A stretch of 64,000 bases of DNA from NCBI GenBank assembly GCA_049889775.1, contig JBMHCT010000039.1, forward strand, positions 1 to 64,000, written 5' to 3'. The translations under genes were made by a program, and so were the position numbers. The stretch is from Jejuia sp049889775 (GTDB lineage: Bacteria; Bacteroidota; Bacteroidia; Flavobacteriales; Flavobacteriaceae). Of this stretch, positions 1-8,508 are shown in pieces. The notes beneath the pieces were generated by a model. That model searched no databases. It saw only the letters and a program-made list of their open reading frames with translations, and was not told where the DNA came from. Positions within the stretch are counted from its first letter, which is position 1. Each line of letters begins with the position of its first letter.

Positions 1-2
1 TG

Positions 3-101
3 AGTACGTTAAATATCATTAGAAACAAATTAATTGCCAGAATCTTTGCAGTGATACATAGACAAACACCTTATGTAGACACTTTGAAGTTTGTAGCCTA
101 A
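3..101 (+). CDS. C-terminal end of a transposase, probably IS110 family (partial)
   Basis: An open frame enters from the left edge and stops at 99-101, giving 32 residues. The segment NKLIARIFAVIHRQTPYVDT, followed by LKFVA, resembles the basic C-terminal end of IS110/IS116/IS902-type transposases of Bacteroidota, where a conserved R-N-K-L-I-x-R-x-F-A stretch closes the protein. The assignment rests on this short tail only, so both the family and whether the element is intact are uncertain. The stop lies 55 bases before the convergent murI gene. No terminal inverted repeat is visible in 102-155, which is usual for IS110 elements. Confidence 0.4.
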   Translation, partial: STLNIIRNKLIARIFAVIHRQTPYVDTLKFVA

Positions 102-155
102 AATTTAACAAAATTTGTTTGGTGGAATCATAGAATACGCAGCTCGGTCTGAATA

Positions 156-935
156 TTAAAATTTAAGAAACTTAACATTAAAATCACGTCCTAAAAGAGC
201 TTGTAATACATCAACACTCCCATTTGTATAAAATTGAAATTTTGGATATTGTATTTCCGTATTAAGTAGTCCATGGTGTTCCAAAACAGCTTTGGTTTGT
301 TTCGCAACAGCAGCGCCAGAATCTATGATTTTAACATGCTTTGGAAGTAACTCCACAAGTATTGGAATAAGATAAGGATAATGTGTGCAACCCAACACCA
401 AATAATCAATATTTGCCTTTAACATAGGCTTTAGATAGTTGGACAGTAAAGACTTCATTTCATCAGAGTAGAGCTTTCCACCTTCAATCAGTTCTACGAT
501 ACCTTCACCAACCTGTTCAATAACTTTTATAGAACTTGCAAAACGTCCGGAGGTTTTAGAAAATAAAGCACTACTTAATGTGCCTTCAGTAGCCAATATA
601 CCAACAGCATTTGTTTTGGTGTTTAAGGCGGCAGGTTTTATAGCAGGCTCTATACCAATAAATGGAACGCTATAATGTGCCCTTAAGTAGTCAATGGCAT
701 TAGTAGTAGCCGTATTACAAGCCACTATTATTAATTTGCAGCCCTTGCTTAAAAGCAATTCGGTATTTTTAATGGAAAGCTCCGTAATACGTAGGGAGCC
801 TTTAGTACCATAAGGCGCATTTAAACTATCAGCGAGATATATCGTATGCTCATTAGGTAATAGCTGATGTACTTCTCTCCAAATAGAGGTGCCACCTACA
901 CCAGAATCAAAAATACCAATAGGTTTGTTGCTCAT
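156..935 (-). CDS. murI: Glutamate racemase MurI
   Basis: Cytoplasmic, cofactor-independent racemase converting L- to D-glutamate for peptidoglycan precursors. The 259-residue length is typical. Visible signatures are the N-terminal IFDSGVGG loop (residues 8-15), the first catalytic cysteine in VACNTAT (Cys73) and the second in LGCTHYP (Cys183). It starts with ATG at 935 and is the last gene of the leftward envelope block that includes two OmpH-like chaperones, bamA and uppS. A terminator-like hairpin ends only about 8 bases before the start codon, so expression may need read-through or a promoter inside the hairpin region. Confidence 0.97.
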   Translation of the reverse strand: MSNKPIGIFDSGVGGTSIWREVHQLLPNEHTIYLADSLNAPYGTKGSLRITELSIKNTELLLSKGCKLIIVACNTATTNAIDYLRAHYSVPFIGIEPAIKPAALNTKTNAVGILATEGTLSSALFSKTSGRFASSIKVIEQVGEGIVELIEGGKLYSDEMKSLLSNYLKPMLKANIDYLVLGCTHYPYLIPILVELLPKHVKIIDSGAAVAKQTKAVLEHHGLLNTEIQYPKFQFYTNGSVDVLQALLGRDFNVKFLKF

Positions 936-943
936 GTTGACAA

Positions 944-976
944 AAATAAAAAAGCTGCTTTGGTAAAAGCAGCTTT
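944..976 (-). terminator. Rho-independent terminator after the OmpH-like gene
   Basis: AAAGCTGCTTT (951-961) and AAAGCAGCTTT (966-976) are exact inverted copies around a 4-base loop. On the minus strand the stem is followed by a T-run. It lies between the OmpH-like stop (1004) and the murI start (935). Confidence 0.75.
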
Positions 977-1003
977 ATAATATTTATTTCAGTTAATACA
1001 GTT

Positions 1004-1510
1004 TTATAGTATACCTAAAGATTTTTTTACGTCGTCTAACAAATCTTTTCCATCTGCCATGATAGTCACGGATTGAGAAGAATCCAATACATAATCAAAA
1101 CCTTGAGCTCGAGCCACTTTTAAAATAGCATCTTTAGCTTTTTCAGTAATAGGTTTTAACAAGTCAAATTCTTTTTTCTGAAGATCTTGTTGCGCTTTGG
1201 CTTGATACTCCTGTATGCTTTGTTGCATAGTTTGTACTTCTTTTATACGTGCGTTATTTTCTTCTTGTGTTTTAGTGGCTGCTTCAGAATCATATAACTG
1301 CACTTTCTTTTGATATTCGTCACCAAGGCTCTTTAATTCTGTTTGATATGTTTTAGATAGAGTTTCTAAATCCGTTTGAGCCGTTTTCATCTCTGGCATT
1401 GCTTTAATCAATTCTTGGGTATTTATATGTGCAATTTTGCTTTGCGCTCCAACAAAACCTACCATACCTATAAAAGCAGCTGCGAATAAAATTGATTTTA
1501 AATGTTTCAT
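1004..1510 (-). CDS. Skp/OmpH-family periplasmic chaperone
   Basis: A 168-residue protein with a signal peptide ending near VGAQ (residues 20-23). The mature part begins SKIAHINTQELI and continues with a long charged helical segment (about 40-115), the jellyfish-like arm of Skp/OmpH. The family escorts unfolded outer-membrane proteins across the periplasm to the BAM machine, fitting the position downstream of bamA. It follows a second, longer OmpH-like gene by 36 bases, so the two are probably co-transcribed. Length and composition are normal for Skp. The family assignment is firm; client specificity is unknown. Confidence 0.92.
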   Translation of the reverse strand: MKHLKSILFAAAFIGMVGFVGAQSKIAHINTQELIKAMPEMKTAQTDLETLSKTYQTELKSLGDEYQKKVQLYDSEAATKTQEENNARIKEVQTMQQSIQEYQAKAQQDLQKKEFDLLKPITEKAKDAILKVARAQGFDYVLDSSQSVTIMADGKDLLDDVKKSLGIL

Positions 1511-1546
1511 TTTAAAAAATAGTATTAATGTGTTATAATTTTAAAT

Positions 1547-2569
1547 TTATTTGTTGTTTATACTGTCTCTTGCTTTCTGTCTTTCCTCAAGTGCTTTTTT
1601 TCTGTCTTCTAAAATTTTCTTTTTCTTTTCTTCTAGGGCTTTTTTTCTTGCCTCTCTATCGGCCAGCTTTTTTTGCCTGTTTTCTTCAATTAGTTGCTCT
1701 CTTGTTTTTTGTGGTGCACCCTCTTGCTCATTTTCTTTAACCGTTGCACTTTTAGCTGCTGTGCTATCTATAGCATTTATGGCTTTATTTCTTGCATCAA
1801 GTTTTGCCTGTTTTGCTTTCTCTCTGTCTTCTAATATTTTCTGTCGTCGTTCTTCTGCTTCTTTTTTCTTTGCCTCTCTAGCCGCTAAAATTTCCTGTCT
1901 ACGTTTTTCAACAGCACTTTCTCTAGCTGCTTTTTTCTCTTCTAAGGCTTTTTCACGTTCCTCCAATTCATAATTAATTTCTGGAACAGCTTCTTCTTGT
2001 TTGGCCGCTTTTCTTTCCGCCTTTGTTTGTGCTTGTTTTCTTTTAGATGATCTTGTAATAGCTCTTAAAACACGGTCGCTTATATCAAATCGTTTTGCTG
2101 AGTACAACATCACAACATCGGCTGCTTTATCAAAGATAAAATCATAATTCGCTGCCATGTCTTGAACCGCGGCAAAGATTTGATCTTGTATAGGCTGCAT
2201 TAACTGCTTTTGTTGAATCATCAAATCGCCATTGGGTCCGAAACGCTTTTGCTGATAATCGAGAATTTCTTTTTCTTCATACATTATATCCTCTTCTCGT
2301 TCTTCTATAAGTTCTTGGGTGAGCAGCACTTTTTCATTACTCAAATCTTTTCGCTTTTGAGCAATATCAGATAGTTTCGCCTGAATTTCGTTTTTCCACT
2401 TTTGCGCCTTTTCGTCTAGTTGCGTCATAGCTTCTTGATATTCCGGAACATTTTCCAAAATATACTCAGTATCTATATAAGCAATTCGAACACCTCGTTG
2501 TCCATGTGCCGATACTCCAATGCTTAGCATAACAACTAATGTCAATAAAAAAAGAACGTTTTTTCGCAT
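1547..2569 (-). CDS. OmpH/Skp-family protein with long charged C-terminal extension
   Basis: A 340-residue protein with a signal peptide (residues 1-23) and an OmpH-like domain to about residue 175, with the opening GVRIAYIDTEYILENVPEY matching the family. Residues 180-340 form an extra low-complexity segment almost entirely of K, R, E, A and Q, with imprecise repeats around QKILEDREKAK and REARKKALEEKKKK, predicted to be a long helix. That nearly doubles normal Skp length. It sits between bamA (174-base gap) and a normal-length OmpH gene (36-base gap). A periplasmic chaperone role is inferred from the first half; the tail's role is unknown, possibly peptidoglycan contact or oligomerisation. 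Confidence 0.9.
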   Translation of the reverse strand: MRKNVLFLLTLVVMLSIGVSAHGQRGVRIAYIDTEYILENVPEYQEAMTQLDEKAQKWKNEIQAKLSDIAQKRKDLSNEKVLLTQELIEEREEDIMYEEKEILDYQQKRFGPNGDLMIQQKQLMQPIQDQIFAAVQDMAANYDFIFDKAADVVMLYSAKRFDISDRVLRAITRSSKRKQAQTKAERKAAKQEEAVPEINYELEEREKALEEKKAARESAVEKRRQEILAAREAKKKEAEERRQKILEDREKAKQAKLDARNKAINAIDSTAAKSATVKENEQEGAPQKTREQLIEENRQKKLADREARKKALEEKKKKILEDRKKALEERQKARDSINNK

Positions 2570-2743
2570 CTGTGTTATTTTTTAATTTATAATTATAAAT
2601 TCTAAAAACCGACAGATGATTCATTATTCTGCCTCTCCTTGAATTTTATTTTTAAAACTAACGCAATTTAGTCTTAAAAATTTTAATTCTCAATCAAATC
2701 ATCAATGTGTTATTAGAAAATATCGTGCCAAAATGAATTTTAC

Positions 2744-5359
2744 CTAAAATTGCTGACCTATAATAAAGTGTGTTTGCCATCCACTTTTTCCGACTTGACC
2801 AGGAATAGGATCGAAACCATGACCAAAATCTATACCTAATAAACCGAAGGCTGGCATGAATATGCGAATACCTAAGCCAGCAGATCGCTTTAGGTTAAAA
2901 GGGTCAAAATTTCTAAAGCTGTTAAAAGAATTACCTCCTTCAAGAAAGCCTAAAGCATAAATTTTAGCTGAGGATTCTAAAGTCACAGGAAATCTTAATT
3001 CCAAAGAGAATTTATTATAGATGCTTCCTCCATCCTGAGTAGATAAACTTTGATTAGGATAACCTCTAAGTTGTACCACTTGTCTTCCATCCAGCGCAAA
3101 ATTCCCTAAACCATCACCACCAACAAAATAACGTTCAAAAGGAATTACGCCTCTATCACTGTTATAAGCACCCAAAAAACCAAACTCAACACTTGGTCTC
3201 AATACCAAATCGCTTTTCTTTCCAAATTTCGCCAAAGAAGTAAACCAATCTGCCTTAAAATTGATTTTGTAAAACTCTAACCAATTAAAACGTTCTTGAT
3301 CTATTTGACTAATTCTATCTGCCGCTTCGTTTCTTTGGCTGTCTGGTAATGAAGTATCACTTACAATTGCTTGTTGATCGTCACGCTCATCACTCAAAGC
3401 TTCATAATCTACATCATCAAACAAAGACCAAGGCGGAGAAAACTTAGCGGTCAACGCAAAATTAGAACCTCCCGTTGGGAAAATAGGATCTATCCTTGTA
3501 TTGTTTCTAGTTAATCCGAAGGTATAAGAGAGATTCTTGGAACTTCCATCACCAAAAGTGAATAAACCAGTATTATAGTTATTCAAATCGTATACTTGAT
3601 AACTTAATGCTTGAGATAAAGTAAAGAAGTTATCCGGAACCGTTAGTCTTTTTGCCAAACCAAGTGTTATTCCGGTAATGTTAAAACTCTGGCTTCTATC
3701 GGCGCGTCTAGACTGAAAATTAAATTGAAACTGCTTGGTATGCGACAGCGACACGGAGAACTGTACAGGGCGTTTACCACCCAACCAGGGCTCAGAAAAT
3801 GAAAAACTGTAGGTTTGGAAAAACTGACTCGCTTGTAATCGTAATGATAAGCGTTGTCCATCTCCCATTGGGATTGGCTTATAGGCTTTCTTATTGAAAA
3901 TATCTTTCATTGAAAAGTTATTGAAAGATAACCCCAATGTACCAATGAAACCTCCGCCGCCATAACCACCTTGTAATTCAATTTGACTTGAACCTGTTTC
4001 CTTTATAGAATACTGCATATCAATAGTTCCCTCGTTTGGGTTTGGATTTTGAAAGTCAGGAGAAATTTCCTGCGCATCAAAAAAGCCCAATTGCCCGAGT
4101 TCTCTAACCGTTCTAACCACATTGGCTTTACTATATAACTGTCCAGGTCTTGTTCTTAACTCTCTGTAAATAACATGGTCGTTGGTTTTGTCATTTCCAG
4201 CCACACTTACATTGTTGAATATTGCAGCTTTCCCTTCAGAAATTCGAATTTCTAAATCAATAACATTATCCTCTGCACTTACTTCTACTGGGTTTATAGA
4301 TGAGAATAAATAACCATTGTTTTGATAAAGATTTACAATATCATTAGCATCTGGTTTACTATTATCTTGTATACGTTCTTGTAGCAAAACACCATTATAG
4401 GTATCTCCTTTTTTAATCCGTATGTATCTATTGAGTTGTTCGTCTGTATAAACAGTATTTCCTATAAAGCTAATATCACCAAATTTGTACAGATCACCCT
4501 CCTCTACCTTAATATGAAGAGAGATTGTTTTATCATTATTTATACTAATACTATCTGAAATGATTCTGGCATCGCGATAACCGTTTTCAGCATATTTATC
4601 AATAACACTTCCTAAGTCCGCTTGATAAGCAGAATCGACAAATTTTGAGCGCTTTAAAATTCGAAGCCTATTGATTTTTTTGGTGCTCTTCATTGCTTTG
4701 CGCAGTACCTTTGCCTTTAAAGTACTATTACCTTCAAAAGTGATATCCTTTATTTTTACTTTTTCACCTTTGTCTATAGCAACTACCATATTTACTCTAG
4801 CTTTTTCAATAGAGTCCTTAACTTCTATGGTATTGATGTTTACTTTTGTGTTATAAAAACCACTTTTTTTATATTTTTTAACAAGGAAATTTTTGGTTGT
4901 GGTAATTAAATTCTCTGTAACCTTAGTACCAATTTTAAGCTTATTATCGTTAATAATACCTTCGTGCTTACCCTTTTTTTCTCCAGTAATTTTTACATTG
5001 TTTAATTGGGGTAAATCCGAAAGACGTATTTCTAAATAAGCGTTATTACCTTCAATATTTGTGACGTAAATTTCAATATCACTAAATAACTTTGAACTCC
5101 AAAGCTTTTTAATAGCATTAGCAATATCCTCACCTGGAATGGTTATTTCTTTTCCTTTTTTTAGTCGCGAATAGGTAATTACAGTTTGTTCGTTAAACGT
5201 AGTGTTACCTACTACTGAAACACCAGCAATTGTGTATTTTCTTCCCTTTTGGAATGCATTATCTTGCCCTTGAAGTGTAAAAGCAAACACAACACAACAT
5301 ATTGTAATACATTGTTTTAGGTAGGATTTTAAAGAAAATGTACTAGCTAAGTTGTTCAC
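2744..5359 (-). CDS. bamA: Outer-membrane assembly factor BamA (Omp85)
   Basis: Core of the BAM complex, which folds beta-barrels into the outer membrane. After a signal peptide (about residues 1-32 from the chosen start, ending FTLQGQ) come several POTRA domains, the first opening YTIAGVSVVGNTTF and later ones showing KIKDITFEGNSTLK and FGDISFIGNTVYT. The C-terminal barrel ends in the expected aromatic (IIGQQF). No ATG fits a signal peptide: the only upstream ATG (5467) lies deep in uppS. I chose GTG at 5359, overlapping uppS by 17 bases; TTG at 5371 is the alternative. The overlap suggests translational coupling. Confidence 0.95.
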   Translation of the reverse strand: MNNLASTFSLKSYLKQCITICCVVFAFTLQGQDNAFQKGRKYTIAGVSVVGNTTFNEQTVITYSRLKKGKEITIPGEDIANAIKKLWSSKLFSDIEIYVTNIEGNNAYLEIRLSDLPQLNNVKITGEKKGKHEGIINDNKLKIGTKVTENLITTTKNFLVKKYKKSGFYNTKVNINTIEVKDSIEKARVNMVVAIDKGEKVKIKDITFEGNSTLKAKVLRKAMKSTKKINRLRILKRSKFVDSAYQADLGSVIDKYAENGYRDARIISDSISINNDKTISLHIKVEEGDLYKFGDISFIGNTVYTDEQLNRYIRIKKGDTYNGVLLQERIQDNSKPDANDIVNLYQNNGYLFSSINPVEVSAEDNVIDLEIRISEGKAAIFNNVSVAGNDKTNDHVIYRELRTRPGQLYSKANVVRTVRELGQLGFFDAQEISPDFQNPNPNEGTIDMQYSIKETGSSQIELQGGYGGGGFIGTLGLSFNNFSMKDIFNKKAYKPIPMGDGQRLSLRLQASQFFQTYSFSFSEPWLGGKRPVQFSVSLSHTKQFQFNFQSRRADRSQSFNITGITLGLAKRLTVPDNFFTLSQALSYQVYDLNNYNTGLFTFGDGSSKNLSYTFGLTRNNTRIDPIFPTGGSNFALTAKFSPPWSLFDDVDYEALSDERDDQQAIVSDTSLPDSQRNEAADRISQIDQERFNWLEFYKINFKADWFTSLAKFGKKSDLVLRPSVEFGFLGAYNSDRGVIPFERYFVGGDGLGNFALDGRQVVQLRGYPNQSLSTQDGGSIYNKFSLELRFPVTLESSAKIYALGFLEGGNSFNSFRNFDPFNLKRSAGLGIRIFMPAFGLLGIDFGHGFDPIPGQVGKSGWQTHFIIGQQF

Positions 5360-6083
5360 TTGTTTTCCCAAATCGTCTTTCTCTTTTTTGATATTCAATA
5401 ATAGCTTTATACAAATCTTCCTTAGTAAAATCTGGCCAAAGTGTATGGGTGAAATACAATTCGGCATAAGCTATCTGCCAAAGCAAAAAATTACTGATAC
5501 GTTGTTCTCCGCTAGTTCTTATAAGCAAGTCTACGTCTGGTAAATTTTGCGTGTAAAGATGCTTATTTATAATTGATTCGTCAATAGATTCTAACGAAAT
5601 TATATTATTTTTAACTTTATTACTGATTTCTTTAACAGTGCTTATTAATTCCTCTCTAGAGCCATAACTTAACGCTAAGGTTAACGTCATTCGCGTATTA
5701 TTTGCAGTTGCCTGCATTACTTCAGTAAGTTCTTTATGCACCTTAGTAGGTAACATATTTAAATTGCCAATGGCAGAGAGTTTTATATTATTATCTTCAA
5801 GTGTTTTGATTTCTTTCTTAAGTGAAGAAATCAATAATTTCATTAACGTTTTAACCTCTAGTTTTGGACGGTTCCAATTTTCTGTTGAGAATGCATAAAG
5901 TGTAAGGTGCGCAACACCCAATTCTGCTGAAGCTTCAACAACTTGCCGCACGGATTTGGTGCCATTTTCATGACCAAAAGCACGAATCATACCTTTTTGC
6001 TTAGCCCAACGCCCATTGCCATCCATAATAATAGCAATATGCCTTGGTAGTGCTTCAAGAAGTATGTTGTCTTTTAAATCCAT
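5343..6083 (-). CDS. uppS: Undecaprenyl (isoprenyl) diphosphate synthase UppS
   Basis: A cis-prenyltransferase that condenses isopentenyl diphosphate onto farnesyl diphosphate to give the C55 lipid carrier for peptidoglycan and surface polysaccharides. The 246-residue length is standard. The HIAIIMDGNGRWA motif near the N terminus contains the catalytic Asp (about residue 21). LTLYAFSTENWNRP and the C-terminal DVDLLIRTSGEQRISNFLLW and RRFG motifs are also present. It starts immediately after the porG stop (6083/6084) and overlaps bamA at its 3' end, so it is an internal gene of the envelope operon. Confidence 0.97.
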   Translation of the reverse strand: MDLKDNILLEALPRHIAIIMDGNGRWAKQKGMIRAFGHENGTKSVRQVVEASAELGVAHLTLYAFSTENWNRPKLEVKTLMKLLISSLKKEIKTLEDNNIKLSAIGNLNMLPTKVHKELTEVMQATANNTRMTLTLALSYGSREELISTVKEISNKVKNNIISLESIDESIINKHLYTQNLPDVDLLIRTSGEQRISNFLLWQIAYAELYFTHTLWPDFTKEDLYKAIIEYQKRERRFGKTSEQLS

Positions 6084-6776
6084 TTATTCAATACAATAGC
6101 AAGGGTTCTGTCCAAAAGTGTAGGTTAATGTAATACCGGAAAATACATACCAATCGTTGTTGTTCACATTACCAAATTGAAACGATTCCCTAAAATCGGC
6201 ATAAGGGATACTTCCATCAATTTCATCAGTAAATGTATAGCGTGCACCTACTTCTAAGCCAATTATAAATTGGTCTATCAAGCGCGCTTTAAAGCCTAAA
6301 ACCATGGGAATTCCAAAAGCCCAACTTTTACTATTTTCAGAGGTAAGTGCTCCATTATCAAAATAATAGTTATCATGTCTAGCAACACTAATACCACTAT
6401 ATAAATATGGTGTTGCCACAGGATCACCGGTATGTAAATTGAAGTCTAAAAATGTAAATTCCATTCCCGCCGAAACTTCAAATATACTATTGGAAAAACT
6501 ATATCCACGTTGTTGCCTCCTTGGGTCGTCAGAATCAATATCCATTCCTTCTAATTCAGTAAAAATCATTGAAATTCTGTAAGAATGTCTCGCACTTCTA
6601 TTCCACTTATAAATCCCACCAAAAGCGGCTTGGTTTGGTGAAATAAAATCGGTTGCGCCAACATCGCCAATAAAATTACTGCCTCCTGCAAATACACCTA
6701 TTTCGTTGATTTGGGAGAAGCCAAGTTGAAGCGTTAAAATGCTAATAATTAATACGTTTACCTTCCGCATAGCCAT
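6084..6776 (-). CDS. porG: PorG/DUF6089-family outer-membrane protein (type IX secretion)
   Basis: A 230-residue protein with a signal peptide ending near LGFSQ (residues 17-21), then a small outer-membrane beta-barrel opening EIGVFAGGSNFIGDVGATD and closing with alternating hydrophobics in FSGITLTYTFGQ. The opening and the GGIYKWNRSARHSYR segment match the DUF6089/PorG family found beside uppS-bamA in Flavobacteriaceae; PorG of Porphyromonas is a T9SS outer-membrane component. ATG at 6776 (MAMRKV) was chosen; ATG at 6770 is possible. A good promoter lies just upstream, making this the first gene of a porG-uppS-bamA-ompH-ompH unit. Family is firm; the T9SS role is from homology. Confidence 0.8.
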   Translation of the reverse strand: MAMRKVNVLIISILTLQLGFSQINEIGVFAGGSNFIGDVGATDFISPNQAAFGGIYKWNRSARHSYRISMIFTELEGMDIDSDDPRRQQRGYSFSNSIFEVSAGMEFTFLDFNLHTGDPVATPYLYSGISVARHDNYYFDNGALTSENSKSWAFGIPMVLGFKARLIDQFIIGLEVGARYTFTDEIDGSIPYADFRESFQFGNVNNNDWYVFSGITLTYTFGQNPCYCIE

Positions 6777-6786
6777 TTAAAGTTTG

Positions 6787-6818
6787 CAAATATAATAAAT
6801 AAGATGAGCCTATTACAA
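6787..6818 (-). promoter_or_regulatory. Bacteroidota-type promoter for porG-uppS-bamA
   Basis: On the minus strand: TTG (plus coordinates 6816-6818), a 21-base spacer, then TATATTTG (6787-6794). This matches the Bacteroidota sigma-ABfr consensus TTG-N17/23-TAnnTTTG. The box ends about 10 bases before the porG ATG. Confidence 0.65.
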
Positions 6819-6871
6819 TTTGTATCAAATTGTTACATTAAGGTAAAACAGGATTTAAGTAGAAATATTGT

Positions 6872-7756
6872 TTAATTGCGCTTGTCTTCGCCCCAAAGCA
6901 TTTTCTTGCGAAGTGTTTTTAAAAAGCTCTCATCCAATAGATCAATCATCTTAATTTTGAAGTTTGCTTTTTTTATTTTTATGATAGTACCGTTATCTAA
7001 GGTGGCTATTCTAGAATCTAGAGACACAAGGTGTTGTTGCTCCCGACCGCTTACTTTTAATTGAATTTCGGTTGAATCTGGAATTACCAACGGGCGTGCA
7101 CTAAGATTGTGCGGCGCTATCGGCGTCAAAACAAAACTATTAGCACCTGGGGTTATTACTGGCCCGCCGCAACTAAGAGAATAACCTGTAGAGCCTGTTG
7201 GGGTTGAAACAATTAATCCATCACTCCAATACGATGTTAAATATTCACCATCCAAAAGTGTTTCGATGGTAATCATAGAAGTAGTGTTTTTTCTACTTAC
7301 GGCAATTTCATTTAACGCAAAGTCAAGCTCTAAAATATCTTTATTTTCAGGTGAAGTTTCAACGCAAAGCAGACTCCTTTCAGAAAATTTATACTTCCCA
7401 TCCAATATATTTTGAATGGCTTTTTCAATGCCTTCTACCTGTACAGTCGCTAAAAATCCAAGTCTCCCCGTATTTATACCCACAATAGGAATATCAAGGG
7501 TAGTTACAAACGTAATCGCTCTTAAAATTGTGCCATCACCACCAATACTTATCAATAAATCGTAAGAATTGTCTAAAGTTTCGAAAGTTTTAAACCTATT
7601 GTAAAAGGGCTTTTTGTCTCTATCCTCCTTGATAAGTGCAGCAAATTCACTTTCAATTAAAACTTCAATCTCTTTTTTTTCAAGATAGTTTAAAAGCGTA
7701 TCGACTGATGCTAGTGTGTAAGTATTGTTAAATCTTCCGTAAACGGCTAATTTCAT
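6872..7756 (-). CDS. nadK: NAD kinase
   Basis: ATP-dependent phosphorylation of NAD to NADP in the cytoplasm. The protein is 294 residues. The diagnostic GGDGT motif is at residues 72-76 (IGGDGTILRA), followed by GINTGRLGFLA and the DGLIVSTPTGSTGYSLSCGG substrate loop typical of bacterial NadK. ATG at 7756 lies 3 bases after the stop of the CBS-domain gene, so the two are co-transcribed. About 95 bases separate it from porG, which has its own promoter. Confidence 0.97.
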   Translation of the reverse strand: MKLAVYGRFNNTYTLASVDTLLNYLEKKEIEVLIESEFAALIKEDRDKKPFYNRFKTFETLDNSYDLLISIGGDGTILRAITFVTTLDIPIVGINTGRLGFLATVQVEGIEKAIQNILDGKYKFSERSLLCVETSPENKDILELDFALNEIAVSRKNTTSMITIETLLDGEYLTSYWSDGLIVSTPTGSTGYSLSCGGPVITPGANSFVLTPIAPHNLSARPLVIPDSTEIQLKVSGREQQHLVSLDSRIATLDNGTIIKIKKANFKIKMIDLLDESFLKTLRKKMLWGEDKRN

Positions 7757-7759
7757 GCA

Positions 7760-8419
7760 CTATATATTTAAATATTTATTCAAATACTCAGAACGTTCCT
7801 TTAAGCTTTGGGTAAAGCTATCTTCTTCGTGTCCTGATGCAATATTATAACTGTACCTTCTGAAGGTTTGAATAATTTCATTAAGTCCCGTATTTCCAAT
7901 TTTCAATGTAACTTGTACAATGTCGTTTTTCATTTGAGATATAAAGGCACCAAGTAGCTTCCCGTTATTAGACTCAACAATCTGGCTGATTTCACTAAAA
8001 GAGTAATCATTAATACCTTTTTCAACAACCAAAACACCTCCAGCCTCATGAAAAAATGGCGATTCGTTAAACAAACCAATAATATCATTTAATTCAAAAT
8101 ATCCTAAATAGTTGCCAGATTCATTAAGTACAGGCATTATGTTTGCCGAATTTTGAGCAAAGGCCTCCAATACATCAAGCCAAAGTGTAGTGTTCTTTAC
8201 ATGAAAATCCTCTAAAGCATAAATGTAATCTCGCACTAACTTATCTCCATCAAAACAATGCACATCTGTTTCAAAAAAACAACCAACAAAAACACCGTTT
8301 TCATCTTTAATTGGCAAATGCGAATAAGTAAGCTGATTGAAAACTTCTTGCAATTCGCTTATCTTGCTTCCTGTGTTTAGCGGTTTTATGTCGTTAATTA
8401 TAAATTCCGAAAGTTTCAT
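7760..8419 (-). CDS. CBS-domain protein
   Basis: A soluble protein of 219 residues with two tandem CBS modules (about residues 5-120). These are seen as SHLPIKDENGVFVGCFFETD and ANIMPVLNESGNYLGYFELN, each ending in the usual G-Y/C-F-x-x-x-D/N pattern. A C-terminal ACT-like segment follows (about 135-205). CBS pairs usually bind adenine nucleotides as regulatory sensors, which fits co-transcription with NAD kinase 3 bases downstream; this link is inference. ATG at 8419 (MKLSEF) was preferred to the ATG 24 bases upstream because family members start MKLSEFI-like and the extra residues are unstructured. It diverges from pdxJ. Confidence 0.85.
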   Translation of the reverse strand: MKLSEFIINDIKPLNTGSKISELQEVFNQLTYSHLPIKDENGVFVGCFFETDVHCFDGDKLVRDYIYALEDFHVKNTTLWLDVLEAFAQNSANIMPVLNESGNYLGYFELNDIIGLFNESPFFHEAGGVLVVEKGINDYSFSEISQIVESNNGKLLGAFISQMKNDIVQVTLKIGNTGLNEIIQTFRRYSYNIASGHEEDSFTQSLKERSEYLNKYLNI

Positions 8420-8482
8420 TTTGCTACTACGAGTATGGTGCAAATTAATTAAAAAAATGCTACTTAAGCCTGTTCTAGTTTG

Positions 8483-8490
8483 TATTTTTG
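8483..8490 (+). promoter_or_regulatory. Promoter -7 box for pdxJ
   Basis: TATTTTTG matches the Bacteroidota TAnnTTTG box and lies 18 bases before the pdxJ ATG. No TTG is found at the right upstream distance, so only half of the promoter is supported. Confidence 0.45.
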
Positions 8491-8508
8491 CCCTTTAAAA
8501 AATAATTG

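Noticed and set aside
1551..1973. Plus-strand Ser/Phe-rich frames opposite the OmpH-like genes
   Set aside because: They are the antisense of Lys/Glu-rich helix codons (poly-Phe/Ser/Leu) and have no start context.
2466..2624. A 52-codon minus-strand frame starting at 2624 with a good AAGGAGAGG Shine-Dalgarno-like site
   Set aside because: It overlaps the start of the long OmpH-like gene in another frame, has unnatural Cys/Trp-rich composition, and Bacteroidota rarely rely on Shine-Dalgarno sites.
5360..5467. Longer bamA start at ATG 5467
   Set aside because: It would overlap uppS by 125 bases and put about 36 non-signal residues before the signal peptide. GTG 5359 or TTG 5371 give a normal signal sequence.
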